64,000 bases of DNA from Candidatus Desulfofervidus auxilii (lineage in GTDB: Bacteria > Desulfobacterota > Desulfofervidia > Desulfofervidales > Desulfofervidaceae): contig NZ_CP013015.1 of NCBI RefSeq assembly GCF_001577525.1, forward strand, positions 1,136,966-1,200,965. The letters are read 5' to 3'. Positions within the stretch are counted from its first letter, which is position 1; every line of letters begins with the position of its first letter. This document shows, one piece after another, positions 1 to 7,481 of this stretch. A program made the position numbers and the translations under genes. A model generated the notes under the pieces. It saw only the letters and a list, made by a program, of their open reading frames with translations. It made no database searches and had not been told where the DNA came from.

Positions 1-315
1 AGATTTAAAAACGAGAGGCAACTTGCGATCTATTGTGGTGTAGCCTGTATAGATGATGAGTCTGGTAAACACAAAAGGACAAGAGTTGTATATAAGGCTA
101 ATAAGATATGTAAAGCAACTATGATTGAAATTGCGGGCTGCACAATTCGGTATGTTTCAGAATCCGCTACTTACTATGCTAAAAAACGGACTGAAGGGAA
201 AGAGCATAACCATGCCTTGCGCTGCCTTGCTAGACAATTGATAAAAGTTATTTTTAAGATGTTAAAAGAAGATCGAGACTATATCTTAAAGGAGGAAATG
301 GAGAAGGCTGCTTAA
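1..315 (+). CDS. IS110-family transposase, C-terminal part (cut by window edge)
   Basis: The frame is open from base 1 to the TAA at 313-315, so the gene begins outside the window; the ATG at 121 is internal. The roughly 104 visible residues match the C-terminal Transposase_20 half of IS110/IS116/IS902 transposases. They show a YCGVA-x-IDDESGKHKR segment, a short Tyr/Lys-rich stretch (YYAKKR), a small-residue helix (ALRCLARQLIKVIF) and a final acidic/basic tail. These enzymes have an N-terminal RuvC-like DEDD domain and a C-terminal catalytic serine region, and move elements usually lacking terminal inverted repeats. Whether the element is intact cannot be judged here. A copy of the interspersed repeat starts 40 bp after the stop codon. 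Confidence 0.8.
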   Translation, partial: RFKNERQLAIYCGVACIDDESGKHKRTRVVYKANKICKATMIEIAGCTIRYVSESATYYAKKRTEGKEHNHALRCLARQLIKVIFKMLKEDRDYILKEEMEKAA

Positions 316-354
316 AAAATATTTCCATTTTTTACTTGACTTTTTAAATGGAAA

Positions 355-814
355 GTTCAAACCTACAAAATACAGTTAAGAAAATAGAAAACGGAAAACA
401 GAAATTCCCAGTTCCCATTTCTAACATGTAAACGTGTTAACGCGCATAAAGAAGGAAAAGAAGGAAAGGGAAACGGGAAACAGAAAATAGGAAACAGAAA
501 ATAGAAATTCCCAATTCCCATTTCCAACGTGCCAACGTTCTAACGTGCAAACGTGTAAACTTGCCCACTTTCCAACTTGCAACTTTGTAATGCCTCAATC
601 AAAAAGAAGACTAGAATTGACTAGAGACTAAGGACTAGGGACTAAGGACTAAGCACGTCTCATCGTGCAAACGTGTAAACGTGCTAACTTTCCAATTTGA
701 CAGAAGGCGATTTTGCATTTTTCAATTTGCATTCTGCATTGAGCCATCCTGCCTGTCGGCAGACAGGTGCGCTTAACATTTGGATCTCCGTTAAAATTAC
801 TTTGACGAAGTCCT
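355..814 (+). repeat. Interspersed non-coding repeat, copy A (460 bp)
   Basis: This fills most of the 579-bp gap between the transposase end and the next gene. It shares ends with copies at 32184-32660 (inverted) and 58335-58671. The left end reads AACCTACAAAATACAGTTAA. The right end contains CTCCGTTAAAATTACTTTGA followed by CGAAGTCCT. The interior is built of degenerate 7-bp words (AAACGGG, AAACAGA, AATTCCC; later GACTARG repeated at about 605-652) and 8-bp words (AACGTGYN, about 535-590). A 20-bp GC-rich palindrome lies just before GCGCTTAACATTTGG. No reading frame of note and no terminal inverted repeats were seen. Confidence 0.85.
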
Positions 815-834
815 AAATAGTGTTTATTTATTAC

Positions 835-864
835 TTGACATCTTGGATTAAATAGGTTTATTAT
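835..864 (+). promoter_or_regulatory. Sigma-70-type promoter downstream of repeat copy A
   Basis: TTGACA (835-840) and TATTAT (859-864) are separated by 18 bp. Transcription would start near 871 and give a leader of about 25 nt before the strong AGGAGGT ribosome site (884-890) and ATG at 895. The -35 begins 20 bp after the right end of repeat copy A, the same spacing as at repeat copy C. Confidence 0.6.
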
Positions 865-894
865 CTGCTGTAAAAAGCAAGATAGGAGGTCCTG

Positions 895-1200
895 ATGAAA
901 ATACTTATTGGAGGTTTAGCGGCATTGGTATTGGGAATAGTTGGTATTATTGTTTTTTGGAAGCAATTTTTAGCTATTTTAGCGGGAGGTGTGCCTCTTT
1001 TACTTATTCTCTTTGGAGGCCTGGCTGCCTATTTAGGTATTGAGGAACTAAAAGATAAGTTTACTTCTGAAAAGGAGGTCACACCAGGTATAGAGGAAGA
1101 TTATAAACAAGAGATAGAAAAACTCAAATCAGAAATTGAAGAATTGAAAAAAACTAAGGAAGCAAAAGAATCAAAGGAGACAGAAGAGACAAAAACATAG
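895..1200 (+). CDS. Small membrane protein with cytoplasmic coiled coil (MamI-like N-terminus)
   Basis: The 101-residue protein starts at an ATG behind a near-perfect AGGAGGT. Residues 1-22 and 28-50 form two hydrophobic segments rich in Gly and Leu, broken by a Trp-Lys-Gln turn. Residues about 60-101 are a highly charged Glu/Lys helix likely to form a coiled coil. The pattern of the first 50 residues (GLAALVLGIVG, then a Trp, then GGVPLLLILFGGLAAYLG) resembles the small magnetosome protein MamI and many small uncharacterised membrane proteins. The resemblance is by eye and is not enough to assign a function. The next small gene follows after 21 bp. Confidence 0.65.
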   Translation: MKILIGGLAALVLGIVGIIVFWKQFLAILAGGVPLLLILFGGLAAYLGIEELKDKFTSEKEVTPGIEEDYKQEIEKLKSEIEELKKTKEAKESKETEETKT

Positions 1201-1221
1201 GTTTTTAATGAAGGAACAGCT

Positions 1222-1509
1222 ATGGAGAAATGGGAGAGTGTTTTTGAAGATGAGTATTTTTTGGAAGGGGTTAAAGATGCCTTTTTAATTGTATTTTTAC
1301 CAGGTCCCAAAAATGAATTTATAGCTTGGGGTGAAACTTCACAAGGCAGTGTTGATATCCCAGGTGCTCCTCCCCAAGAGGTTTTGGATAAAATAATTGA
1401 GAATTTAGATAAGATATGGAAGAGATATACTAGATTTGAGCGATCAGGATGTGAGGTATTTTTGAGAAAGCCTTATAATACCATCCAAGTAGAAGTCAAA
1501 GAGGAGTGA
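1222..1509 (+). CDS. Hypothetical protein, 95 aa
   Basis: I do not recognise this protein. It is short, soluble and mixed alpha/beta in appearance, with a hydrophobic core strand (AFLIVFLPGP), a GETSQGSVDIPGAPP loop and an amphipathic helix (EEVLDKIIENLDKIWKRY type). It has no signal peptide or membrane segment. It begins 21 bp after the small membrane protein gene behind a purine-rich GAAGGAAC site, and probably shares its promoter. The normal amino-acid composition and the clear overlap-free arrangement support a real gene. Confidence 0.55.
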   Translation: MEKWESVFEDEYFLEGVKDAFLIVFLPGPKNEFIAWGETSQGSVDIPGAPPQEVLDKIIENLDKIWKRYTRFERSGCEVFLRKPYNTIQVEVKEE

Positions 1510-1709
1510 AATATTTGATAGACTATTCTGCTATATATCAAAGTTGGCAAATTATTTTTTAAAAATCTATTAGTTGATTTCAGTTATAAGCCAAATTACC
1601 TATTCTTTTTTAAGGTCAATTTATCCAATATCTGGTGAATCAAGATAAGACTTGTTTTTCTTAAATTTGGACTTATTTATATACCAAAAAATATAAAGGG
1701 GGTGGAACA

Positions 1710-2759
1710 ATGCGTATCGCTCAAGTTGCACCCTTGTATGAGAGTGTTCCTCCAAAACTCTATGGTGGCACCGAAAGGGTCATCTCATATCTCACAGAAG
1801 AATTGGTAAGACAGGGACATAAAGTGACTTTATTTGCTAGTGGGGATTCAGTAACTAAGGCACGTTTAATTTCTTCCTGTCCTAATTCTTTGCGATTGGA
1901 TAAAGACTGTAAAGATACTTTGGCCCATCACATTTTTATGCTTGAACAGGTGTACAAACATGCCTCTGAGTTTGACATTATTCACTTTCATATTGACTAC
2001 ATTCATTTTCCTCTTTTTCGTCGCTCTAATACTCCTCACCTCTCAACACTGCATGGAAGATTAGATATAAAAGATATATTTCCACTTTACAAAGAATTTA
2101 GGGAAGTGCCTTTAGTATCCATTTCTAATGCCCAGCGTAAGCCTCTTCAAGGAGTGAACTGGGTGGGTACGGTATATCATGGTTTACCTAAAGATTTGTA
2201 TAAGTTTAAGGCAAGGCATGGTAAATATTTGGCTTTTTTAGGAAGAATCTCTCCGGAAAAACGCCCTGATAGAGCCATAAAAATAGCACAGGTAGTAGGA
2301 ATGCCTTTGAAAATTGCGGCTAAAGTAGATAAGGCAGACAAAGAATATTTTGAAACAGTAATAAGACCCTTATTAAAGAATCCTTATGTAGAATTTATAG
2401 GGGAGATTTCTGAAAAGGAAAAAAATGATTTTTTAGGCAATGCCTATGCCTTACTTTTCCCTATTGACTGGCCTGAACCATTTGGTTTAGTGATGATAGA
2501 GGCCTTAGCCTGTGGCACTCCAGTGATTGCCTGGCGTTGTGGCTCTGTTCCAGAAGTGATAAAAGACGGAATTAATGGTTTTATTGTTGATAGCCTAAAG
2601 CAAGCAGTAAAGGCAGTAAAAGAGGTCAGGAAATTGAGCCGTAAGAACTGCCGTAAGACATTTGAAGCAAGATTTACAGCTAGCCGTATGGCAAATGACT
2701 ATCTCTGTATTTATGAAAAACTGTTAAGAGAAAGAGAACCATTGCTTAAAGCAGTATAA
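1710..2759 (+). CDS. GT4 family glycosyltransferase
   Basis: This 349-residue retaining glycosyltransferase has the GT-B fold. The N-terminal Rossmann domain carries YGGTERV at residues 18-24. The C-terminal domain has the sugar-nucleotide loop LGRISPEKRPDRA and an EX7E motif in EPFGLVMIE, followed by ALACGTPVIAW, near residues 255-275. A strong GGGGGTGG ribosome site precedes the ATG. The debranching-enzyme gene starts 2 bp after the stop codon, so both are surely co-transcribed. Closely related proteins often sit beside amylo-1,6-glucosidase genes. A role in making or trimming an alpha-glucan or trehalose-like solute is likely, but donor and acceptor cannot be read from sequence. Confidence 0.85.
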   Translation: MRIAQVAPLYESVPPKLYGGTERVISYLTEELVRQGHKVTLFASGDSVTKARLISSCPNSLRLDKDCKDTLAHHIFMLEQVYKHASEFDIIHFHIDYIHFPLFRRSNTPHLSTLHGRLDIKDIFPLYKEFREVPLVSISNAQRKPLQGVNWVGTVYHGLPKDLYKFKARHGKYLAFLGRISPEKRPDRAIKIAQVVGMPLKIAAKVDKADKEYFETVIRPLLKNPYVEFIGEISEKEKNDFLGNAYALLFPIDWPEPFGLVMIEALACGTPVIAWRCGSVPEVIKDGINGFIVDSLKQAVKAVKEVRKLSRKNCRKTFEARFTASRMANDYLCIYEKLLREREPLLKAV

Positions 2760-2761
2760 AA

Positions 2762-4903
2762 ATGGTAGTGGATCCACACAAATATTATATAATTGCCCGA
2801 AAAGGCGAAATTAAGCCTTACTTGGTCTTAAAACAAGGAGATAGTTTTGCTCTTTTTAGCCATTATGGAGATATCGAACAGATTGGTTTGGGAGAAGAGG
2901 GCATTTATCACAAAGGCACTCGCTTTGTATCAAGACTTGAGTTTTTCCTTTTTGATGCCAAACCATTTTTTTTAAGCTCAGGGGTAAGAGAAGATAATAT
3001 CCTTCTTACCGTAGACTTAACTAATCCTGATACTATAGTTAGCAAAAATCTCTTTTTGCCCAGAGGGAGCATCCATGTACTTCGCTCCAAATTTTTGTTT
3101 GAAGGTGGTTATTATGAATGTATAAAAATCCAAAATTTTGCCTTATTTCCTATTAGTCTTCCTTTTTCTATTGCATTTGATGCCGATTTTGCTGATATCT
3201 TTGAGGTAAGAGGAGTAAGGAGAGAAAGGAGGGGAGAACGATTAAAGGCCACTGTTAGAGAAAGAAGTGTAATTTTGGGTTATAGGGGTTTAGATGGCGT
3301 TCTCCGTGAAGCTAGTTTTACATTTTCTCCAAATCCCACAGAAATCCGAGATTCACAGGCTATCTTTTGGACAAACCTAGCACCAAAGGGAACATTCACC
3401 TTATTTTTAACTATTTCTTTTATAGAAAATGGCATTTCCCAAAGTTTTTCTTTTAAAGAAGCCTTTTCAAAAACAAAAAAAACATTAGAAACATTTAAAA
3501 AAAAGAGTTGTATGATTTCCACTTCTAATGAACAGTTTAATGCCTGGGTAGAACGGTCATATACTGACCTTTTTATGATGCTTACAGAGGTCCCTATGGG
3601 ATTATATCCCTATGCAGGCATTCCTTGGTTTAATACTATTTTTGGACGGGACGGAATTATTACTGCCTTGGAGTGCCTATGGGTCAATCCTGACATTGCT
3701 AAGGGGGTTTTGAGCTATCTTGCTGCCACACAAGCAAAAGAGGAAATACCCGAAAAAGACGCTCAACCTGGTAAAATCATACATGAAGTTCGTAAGGGAG
3801 AAATGGCTGCCACGGGTGAGATCCCCTTTGATTATTATTATGGCAGTGTTGATACTACCCCCTTTTTTATTATTTTGGCTGGGGCCTATTATGAAAGGAC
3901 AGGAGATAGGGAATTTATTAAATTGCTTTGGCCACATATTGAGCTAGCCTTGAATTGGATAGATTACTATGGAGATATGGATAAAGATGGATTCATTGAA
4001 TATATGCCTTCGGCTAATGGCCTGGTAAATAAAGGTTGGAAGGATTCTTATGACAGCGTTTTCCATGCAGATGGTTCTCTAGCATCTCCTCCTATTGCTC
4101 TAGTAGAAGTGCAAGGATATGTCTATGCAGCCAAACAAAATGCAGCCTATTTGGCTAAAATATTAGGAAAAGAAAAAATAGCAAAAAGACTTTTAAAAGA
4201 AGCAAAGGCTTTAAAAAGAAAGTTTAACAAACTGTTTTGGTGTGAAGAAATTGGCAGTTATATCTTTGCTTTAGACGGAAACAAATCTCCTTGTAAGGTG
4301 CGGACTTCTAATGCAGGTCATGCCCTTTTTAGTGGAATTGCCACAAAGATTTGTGCCAAGCGTCTGACTCGGACATTATTTGAAGACCACTTTTTTTCTG
4401 GTTGGGGCATAAGAACTGTTTCAAGTCTTGAGAAGAATTACAATCCCATATCTTACCATAATGGTTCAGTATGGCCCCATGATAATGCTCTTATTGCTTA
4501 CGGCCTAAGTCATTATGGTTTTAAAGAACAAGTTTTAACTATTATGAAAGGGCTCTTTGAAGCCAGTAATTTTTTTGGTTTACATAGGTTACCAGAACTC
4601 TTTTGTGGTTTTCCACGCAGGGCAGATGAGGGGCCAACCCATTATCCAGTAGCATGTAGTCCTCAAACCTGGTCTACTGTAGCTGTCTTTTTTTTAATCC
4701 AAGCCTGTTTAGGAATCACCTTTAAAGAGAAAAAACTCTATTTTTATTCTCCCATTCTACCTTCTTTTTTAGAAGAAGTTTATCTAAAAAATCTGAGAGT
4801 TGGGAATGACTTTATTGACCTTTACTTAAAAAGATACCAAAATGATGTAGTAATTAATGTGTTAAAAAAGAAAAGGGATATTGAAATATTAATCCTAAAG
4901 TAA
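2762..4903 (+). CDS. Glycogen debranching enzyme (amylo-alpha-1,6-glucosidase)
   Basis: The 713-residue protein has two parts. Residues about 20-215 form the beta-rich N-terminal domain of the GDE_N type (LFSHYGDI, YHKGTRFVSRLE). Residues about 255-650 form an (alpha/alpha)6 barrel of the GDE_C/GH63-like type. Barrel signatures are WFNTIFGRDGIITALECLW near 290-308, DGFIEYMP, and NGSVWPHDNALIAYGL near 566-581. It would hydrolyse alpha-1,6 branch points of glycogen or maltodextrin in the cytoplasm. It follows the GT4 gene by 2 bp. With the GH57 enzyme at 7482-9905 it suggests a stored alpha-glucan. Length and motifs look complete. Confidence 0.88.
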   Translation: MVVDPHKYYIIARKGEIKPYLVLKQGDSFALFSHYGDIEQIGLGEEGIYHKGTRFVSRLEFFLFDAKPFFLSSGVREDNILLTVDLTNPDTIVSKNLFLPRGSIHVLRSKFLFEGGYYECIKIQNFALFPISLPFSIAFDADFADIFEVRGVRRERRGERLKATVRERSVILGYRGLDGVLREASFTFSPNPTEIRDSQAIFWTNLAPKGTFTLFLTISFIENGISQSFSFKEAFSKTKKTLETFKKKSCMISTSNEQFNAWVERSYTDLFMMLTEVPMGLYPYAGIPWFNTIFGRDGIITALECLWVNPDIAKGVLSYLAATQAKEEIPEKDAQPGKIIHEVRKGEMAATGEIPFDYYYGSVDTTPFFIILAGAYYERTGDREFIKLLWPHIELALNWIDYYGDMDKDGFIEYMPSANGLVNKGWKDSYDSVFHADGSLASPPIALVEVQGYVYAAKQNAAYLAKILGKEKIAKRLLKEAKALKRKFNKLFWCEEIGSYIFALDGNKSPCKVRTSNAGHALFSGIATKICAKRLTRTLFEDHFFSGWGIRTVSSLEKNYNPISYHNGSVWPHDNALIAYGLSHYGFKEQVLTIMKGLFEASNFFGLHRLPELFCGFPRRADEGPTHYPVACSPQTWSTVAVFFLIQACLGITFKEKKLYFYSPILPSFLEEVYLKNLRVGNDFIDLYLKRYQNDVVINVLKKKRDIEILILK

Positions 4904-4983
4904 TTAACCTCAGTAAAGATAAATATCTTTTGGACGAATTTTTTCATTTGACTGCTTAGGTCTTTACCTTTATACAAAAAAGT

Positions 4984-6156
4984 ATGAAGTCTAATTTAAA
5001 ATCTGCCTTTCAATTCATCATCTTGCTTGGTTTGGTTAGTTGTTTTGGTGATATTGTCTATGAAGGGGCAAGGAGTATTACCGGACCATTTTTGGCTGTA
5101 TTAGGTGCAAGTTCTGCTGTAGTAGGCATTATAGCAGGTGTGGGTGAATTTCTAGGCTATGTCCTGCGTCTAGCCTCAGGCTATCTTGCTGATAAAACAA
5201 GGCTATATTGGCCTTTGACCTTCCTGGGTTATGGGGCACTCTTAAGCATTCCCCTATTAGCCCTGGCTGGTAATTGGGAGATGGCTGCTCTTTTAATTAT
5301 ATTAGAGCGGATCGGAAAGGCTATAAGAACCCCAGCCCGAGATACTATACTTTCTCATGCCACAGCTCAAGTGGGTAGGGGTTTTGGTTTTGGCTTACAT
5401 GAAGCTTTAGACCAGATTGGGGCTATCCTTGGTCCTTTAGCCATCTCAGCAATGTTGTTTATCACCCATGGCTACCGGCTGGGATTTGCTCTTTTATTTA
5501 TTCCTGCTCTTTTGGTCTTATTCTTTCTTATTGTGGCCCAAAGAAAATGTCCAACTCCTGTAATATTTGAAGCTAGAACTAAGGAAGGCAAAAAGGGGAT
5601 GGGTAAACTCCCAGCTCTCTTTTGGATTTATGTTCTGTTTAGCTTTTTCAGTATACTGGGTTTTGTTAATTTCCAGCTTATTTCTTACCACTTTGAGGTA
5701 CAGTCTATCATCTCCACTGCTCAGATTCCCATCTTTTATGCCATTGCTATGGGTGTAGATGCCATGGTTGCGCTCATAATCGGCAAGCTCTATGACCGCA
5801 TTGGCCTTAGTTGCTTATTTGCCATACCCCTTTTAACCACCCTTTTACCATTTTTTGTCTTTTCTCATACTTATTCTATTGTGCTCTTTAGTATTATCCT
5901 TTGGGGTGCAATTATGGGTATTCATGAAACTATTATGCGTGCCGCTGTTGCCGATTTAACACCTTTACCCCGACGGGCTACGGCTTATGGTATCTTCAAT
6001 ATTATTTATGGTCTAGCTTGGTTGACAGGCAGCAGCTTAATTGGTTTATTATATAGTATTTCACTGGGACTTATTATTGCTCTAGTGGTGGCCTCAGAAG
6101 TTATTTCAATGGTATTCTGTTGGCAATTAAAAAAATGTCAGCAAAACATTTTTTGA
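4984..6156 (+). CDS. MFS transporter
   Basis: This 390-residue integral membrane protein has about 12 predicted hydrophobic segments in two halves. The loop between segments 2 and 3 carries the MFS motif-A variant GYLADKTRLYW, followed by ERIGKAIRTPARDTIL, a segment common in a branch of bacterial MFS proteins of unknown substrate. A second motif-A-like loop (GKLYDRIG) opens the C-terminal half. The gene lies 80 bp after the debranching enzyme. No ribosome site is obvious before the ATG, so translation may be weak or coupled. Sugar or drug export are both possible; the sequence does not say which. Confidence 0.8.
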   Translation: MKSNLKSAFQFIILLGLVSCFGDIVYEGARSITGPFLAVLGASSAVVGIIAGVGEFLGYVLRLASGYLADKTRLYWPLTFLGYGALLSIPLLALAGNWEMAALLIILERIGKAIRTPARDTILSHATAQVGRGFGFGLHEALDQIGAILGPLAISAMLFITHGYRLGFALLFIPALLVLFFLIVAQRKCPTPVIFEARTKEGKKGMGKLPALFWIYVLFSFFSILGFVNFQLISYHFEVQSIISTAQIPIFYAIAMGVDAMVALIIGKLYDRIGLSCLFAIPLLTTLLPFFVFSHTYSIVLFSIILWGAIMGIHETIMRAAVADLTPLPRRATAYGIFNIIYGLAWLTGSSLIGLLYSISLGLIIALVVASEVISMVFCWQLKKCQQNIF

Positions 6157-6193
6157 GCCACTAAATAGGCAAGATTTGAATCCCTATAGGCGC

Positions 6194-7381
6194 TTATTCC
6201 CAATTTTTATAAATATCTTCTCGATAACAGGGAGTAAGTTTTTCTAAATTACGTAAGAATAATATTTGATATACATTTGTTTCACCAAATTTAAAACCAG
6301 CCGCAGCTCCATTGAGATACAATCTCCACATATTAATAAACTTCTGACCAAACATGGCTTTAATTTTATCTATATTACTTTCAAAGCGTTTAATCCACTC
6401 ATCCAGGGTCTTAGCATAATGAGGACGCAGATTTTCTACATCAATGATATAAAAACCCTCTCGTGTCATATGTTCCAAGACCTCAGGAAGTGCAGGTAAA
6501 TATCCACCAGGGAAAATGTATTTTTTCAACCAAGGGTCGGTTGGCTGACGATTATTGTAACCAATGGTATGTAGAATACCAATAGAGTCATCCGTTAACA
6601 GGCTTTTCACTTTTCTGAAAAAGGTGGAAGCATAATTTTTGCCCACATGTTCATACATGCCTATAGAAACAAATTTGTTAAATCTCCCACTCATTCTTCT
6701 ATAATCTTCTAAAAAAATGCTCACTTTTTTCTCTAGTCCTTCCTTTTTTACCCATTTTTTAGCATATTCATATTGATTATGTGACAAAGTGCAACCTACG
6801 GCTGTAATATCAAATTTTTTGGCAGCATAAACCAAAAAACTTCCCCAGCCACAACCAATATCTATTAACCTATCTCCGTCTTGCAAGTTTATCTTGCGAC
6901 AGATTAGTTGGTGTTTATTATCTTGTGCTTCCTCTAAAGAATCTCTTGGGGTTTTAAAATAAGCACAGGAGTATGTCATATTTTTGTCCAACATAAGTTG
7001 ATAAAAATCGTTGCCTAAATCATAGTGGTGGGCAATATTTCTGCCTATATTTCTAAGGCTATTTAAAGTGGCAATGTGGTTTATAAGTATCCGCAATTTG
7101 GTTTTATTGGGAAGATTTAGTCTTTGTGGTGTTAAATTAACTCCAATTCCCAATAATCTCTGTAAATCACCTTCTACCACGATATTATTATTCATGTAAT
7201 TTTCACCAAATCCAATGGATAAATCTTGCATCAAATCCTTTAAAACATGAGGTGATTTTATATGTATCCGAAATAGTGGTTTTCCTTGACCAAACTTTAT
7301 CCTCTCTCCATCCCAATAGACTACTTCACTGGATATTTCTTTAGAAATACTATTTAAGATGTGATTAACTAATTCTTTCAC
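6194..7381 (-). CDS. cfa: Cyclopropane-fatty-acyl-phospholipid synthase
   Basis: The 395-residue enzyme would transfer a methylene group from S-adenosylmethionine to cis double bonds of membrane phospholipid acyl chains. The SAM-binding loop DIGCGWGSFLVYAAKKF lies near residues 170-187. It is followed by the family markers YEYAKKW, DYRRM, SIGMYEHVG, ILHTIG and KYIFPGGYLP, which match E. coli Cfa closely in order and spacing. The N-terminal domain of about 100 residues, thought to help membrane docking and dimerisation, is present. The gene converges with the MFS gene, 37 bp away. Overall length is normal (E. coli 382). Confidence 0.9.
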   Translation of the reverse strand: MKELVNHILNSISKEISSEVVYWDGERIKFGQGKPLFRIHIKSPHVLKDLMQDLSIGFGENYMNNNIVVEGDLQRLLGIGVNLTPQRLNLPNKTKLRILINHIATLNSLRNIGRNIAHHYDLGNDFYQLMLDKNMTYSCAYFKTPRDSLEEAQDNKHQLICRKINLQDGDRLIDIGCGWGSFLVYAAKKFDITAVGCTLSHNQYEYAKKWVKKEGLEKKVSIFLEDYRRMSGRFNKFVSIGMYEHVGKNYASTFFRKVKSLLTDDSIGILHTIGYNNRQPTDPWLKKYIFPGGYLPALPEVLEHMTREGFYIIDVENLRPHYAKTLDEWIKRFESNIDKIKAMFGQKFINMWRLYLNGAAAGFKFGETNVYQILFLRNLEKLTPCYREDIYKNWE

Positions 7382-7481
7382 AATCCTATAAAAAAAGTAA
7401 TAATGAAAAAATTGGAAGTCAATAAATAGCGGGCGAGCAAGTTTATGGGTTTTCTTTTAAAGTTATCACGGATTTTGGTCA

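Noticed and set aside
535-600. CRISPR array in the AACGTG-rich part of repeat copy A
   Set aside because: Units are 7-8 bp and degenerate, with no unique spacers and no cas genes; the same block recurs in copies B and C.
6157-6193. T-loop-like GATTTGAATCCCTATAGG between the MFS and cfa genes, suggesting a tRNA 3' end or attachment site
   Set aside because: No acceptor, D-arm or anticodon arm can be drawn; the upstream bases are the end of the MFS gene. Chance resemblance is more likely.
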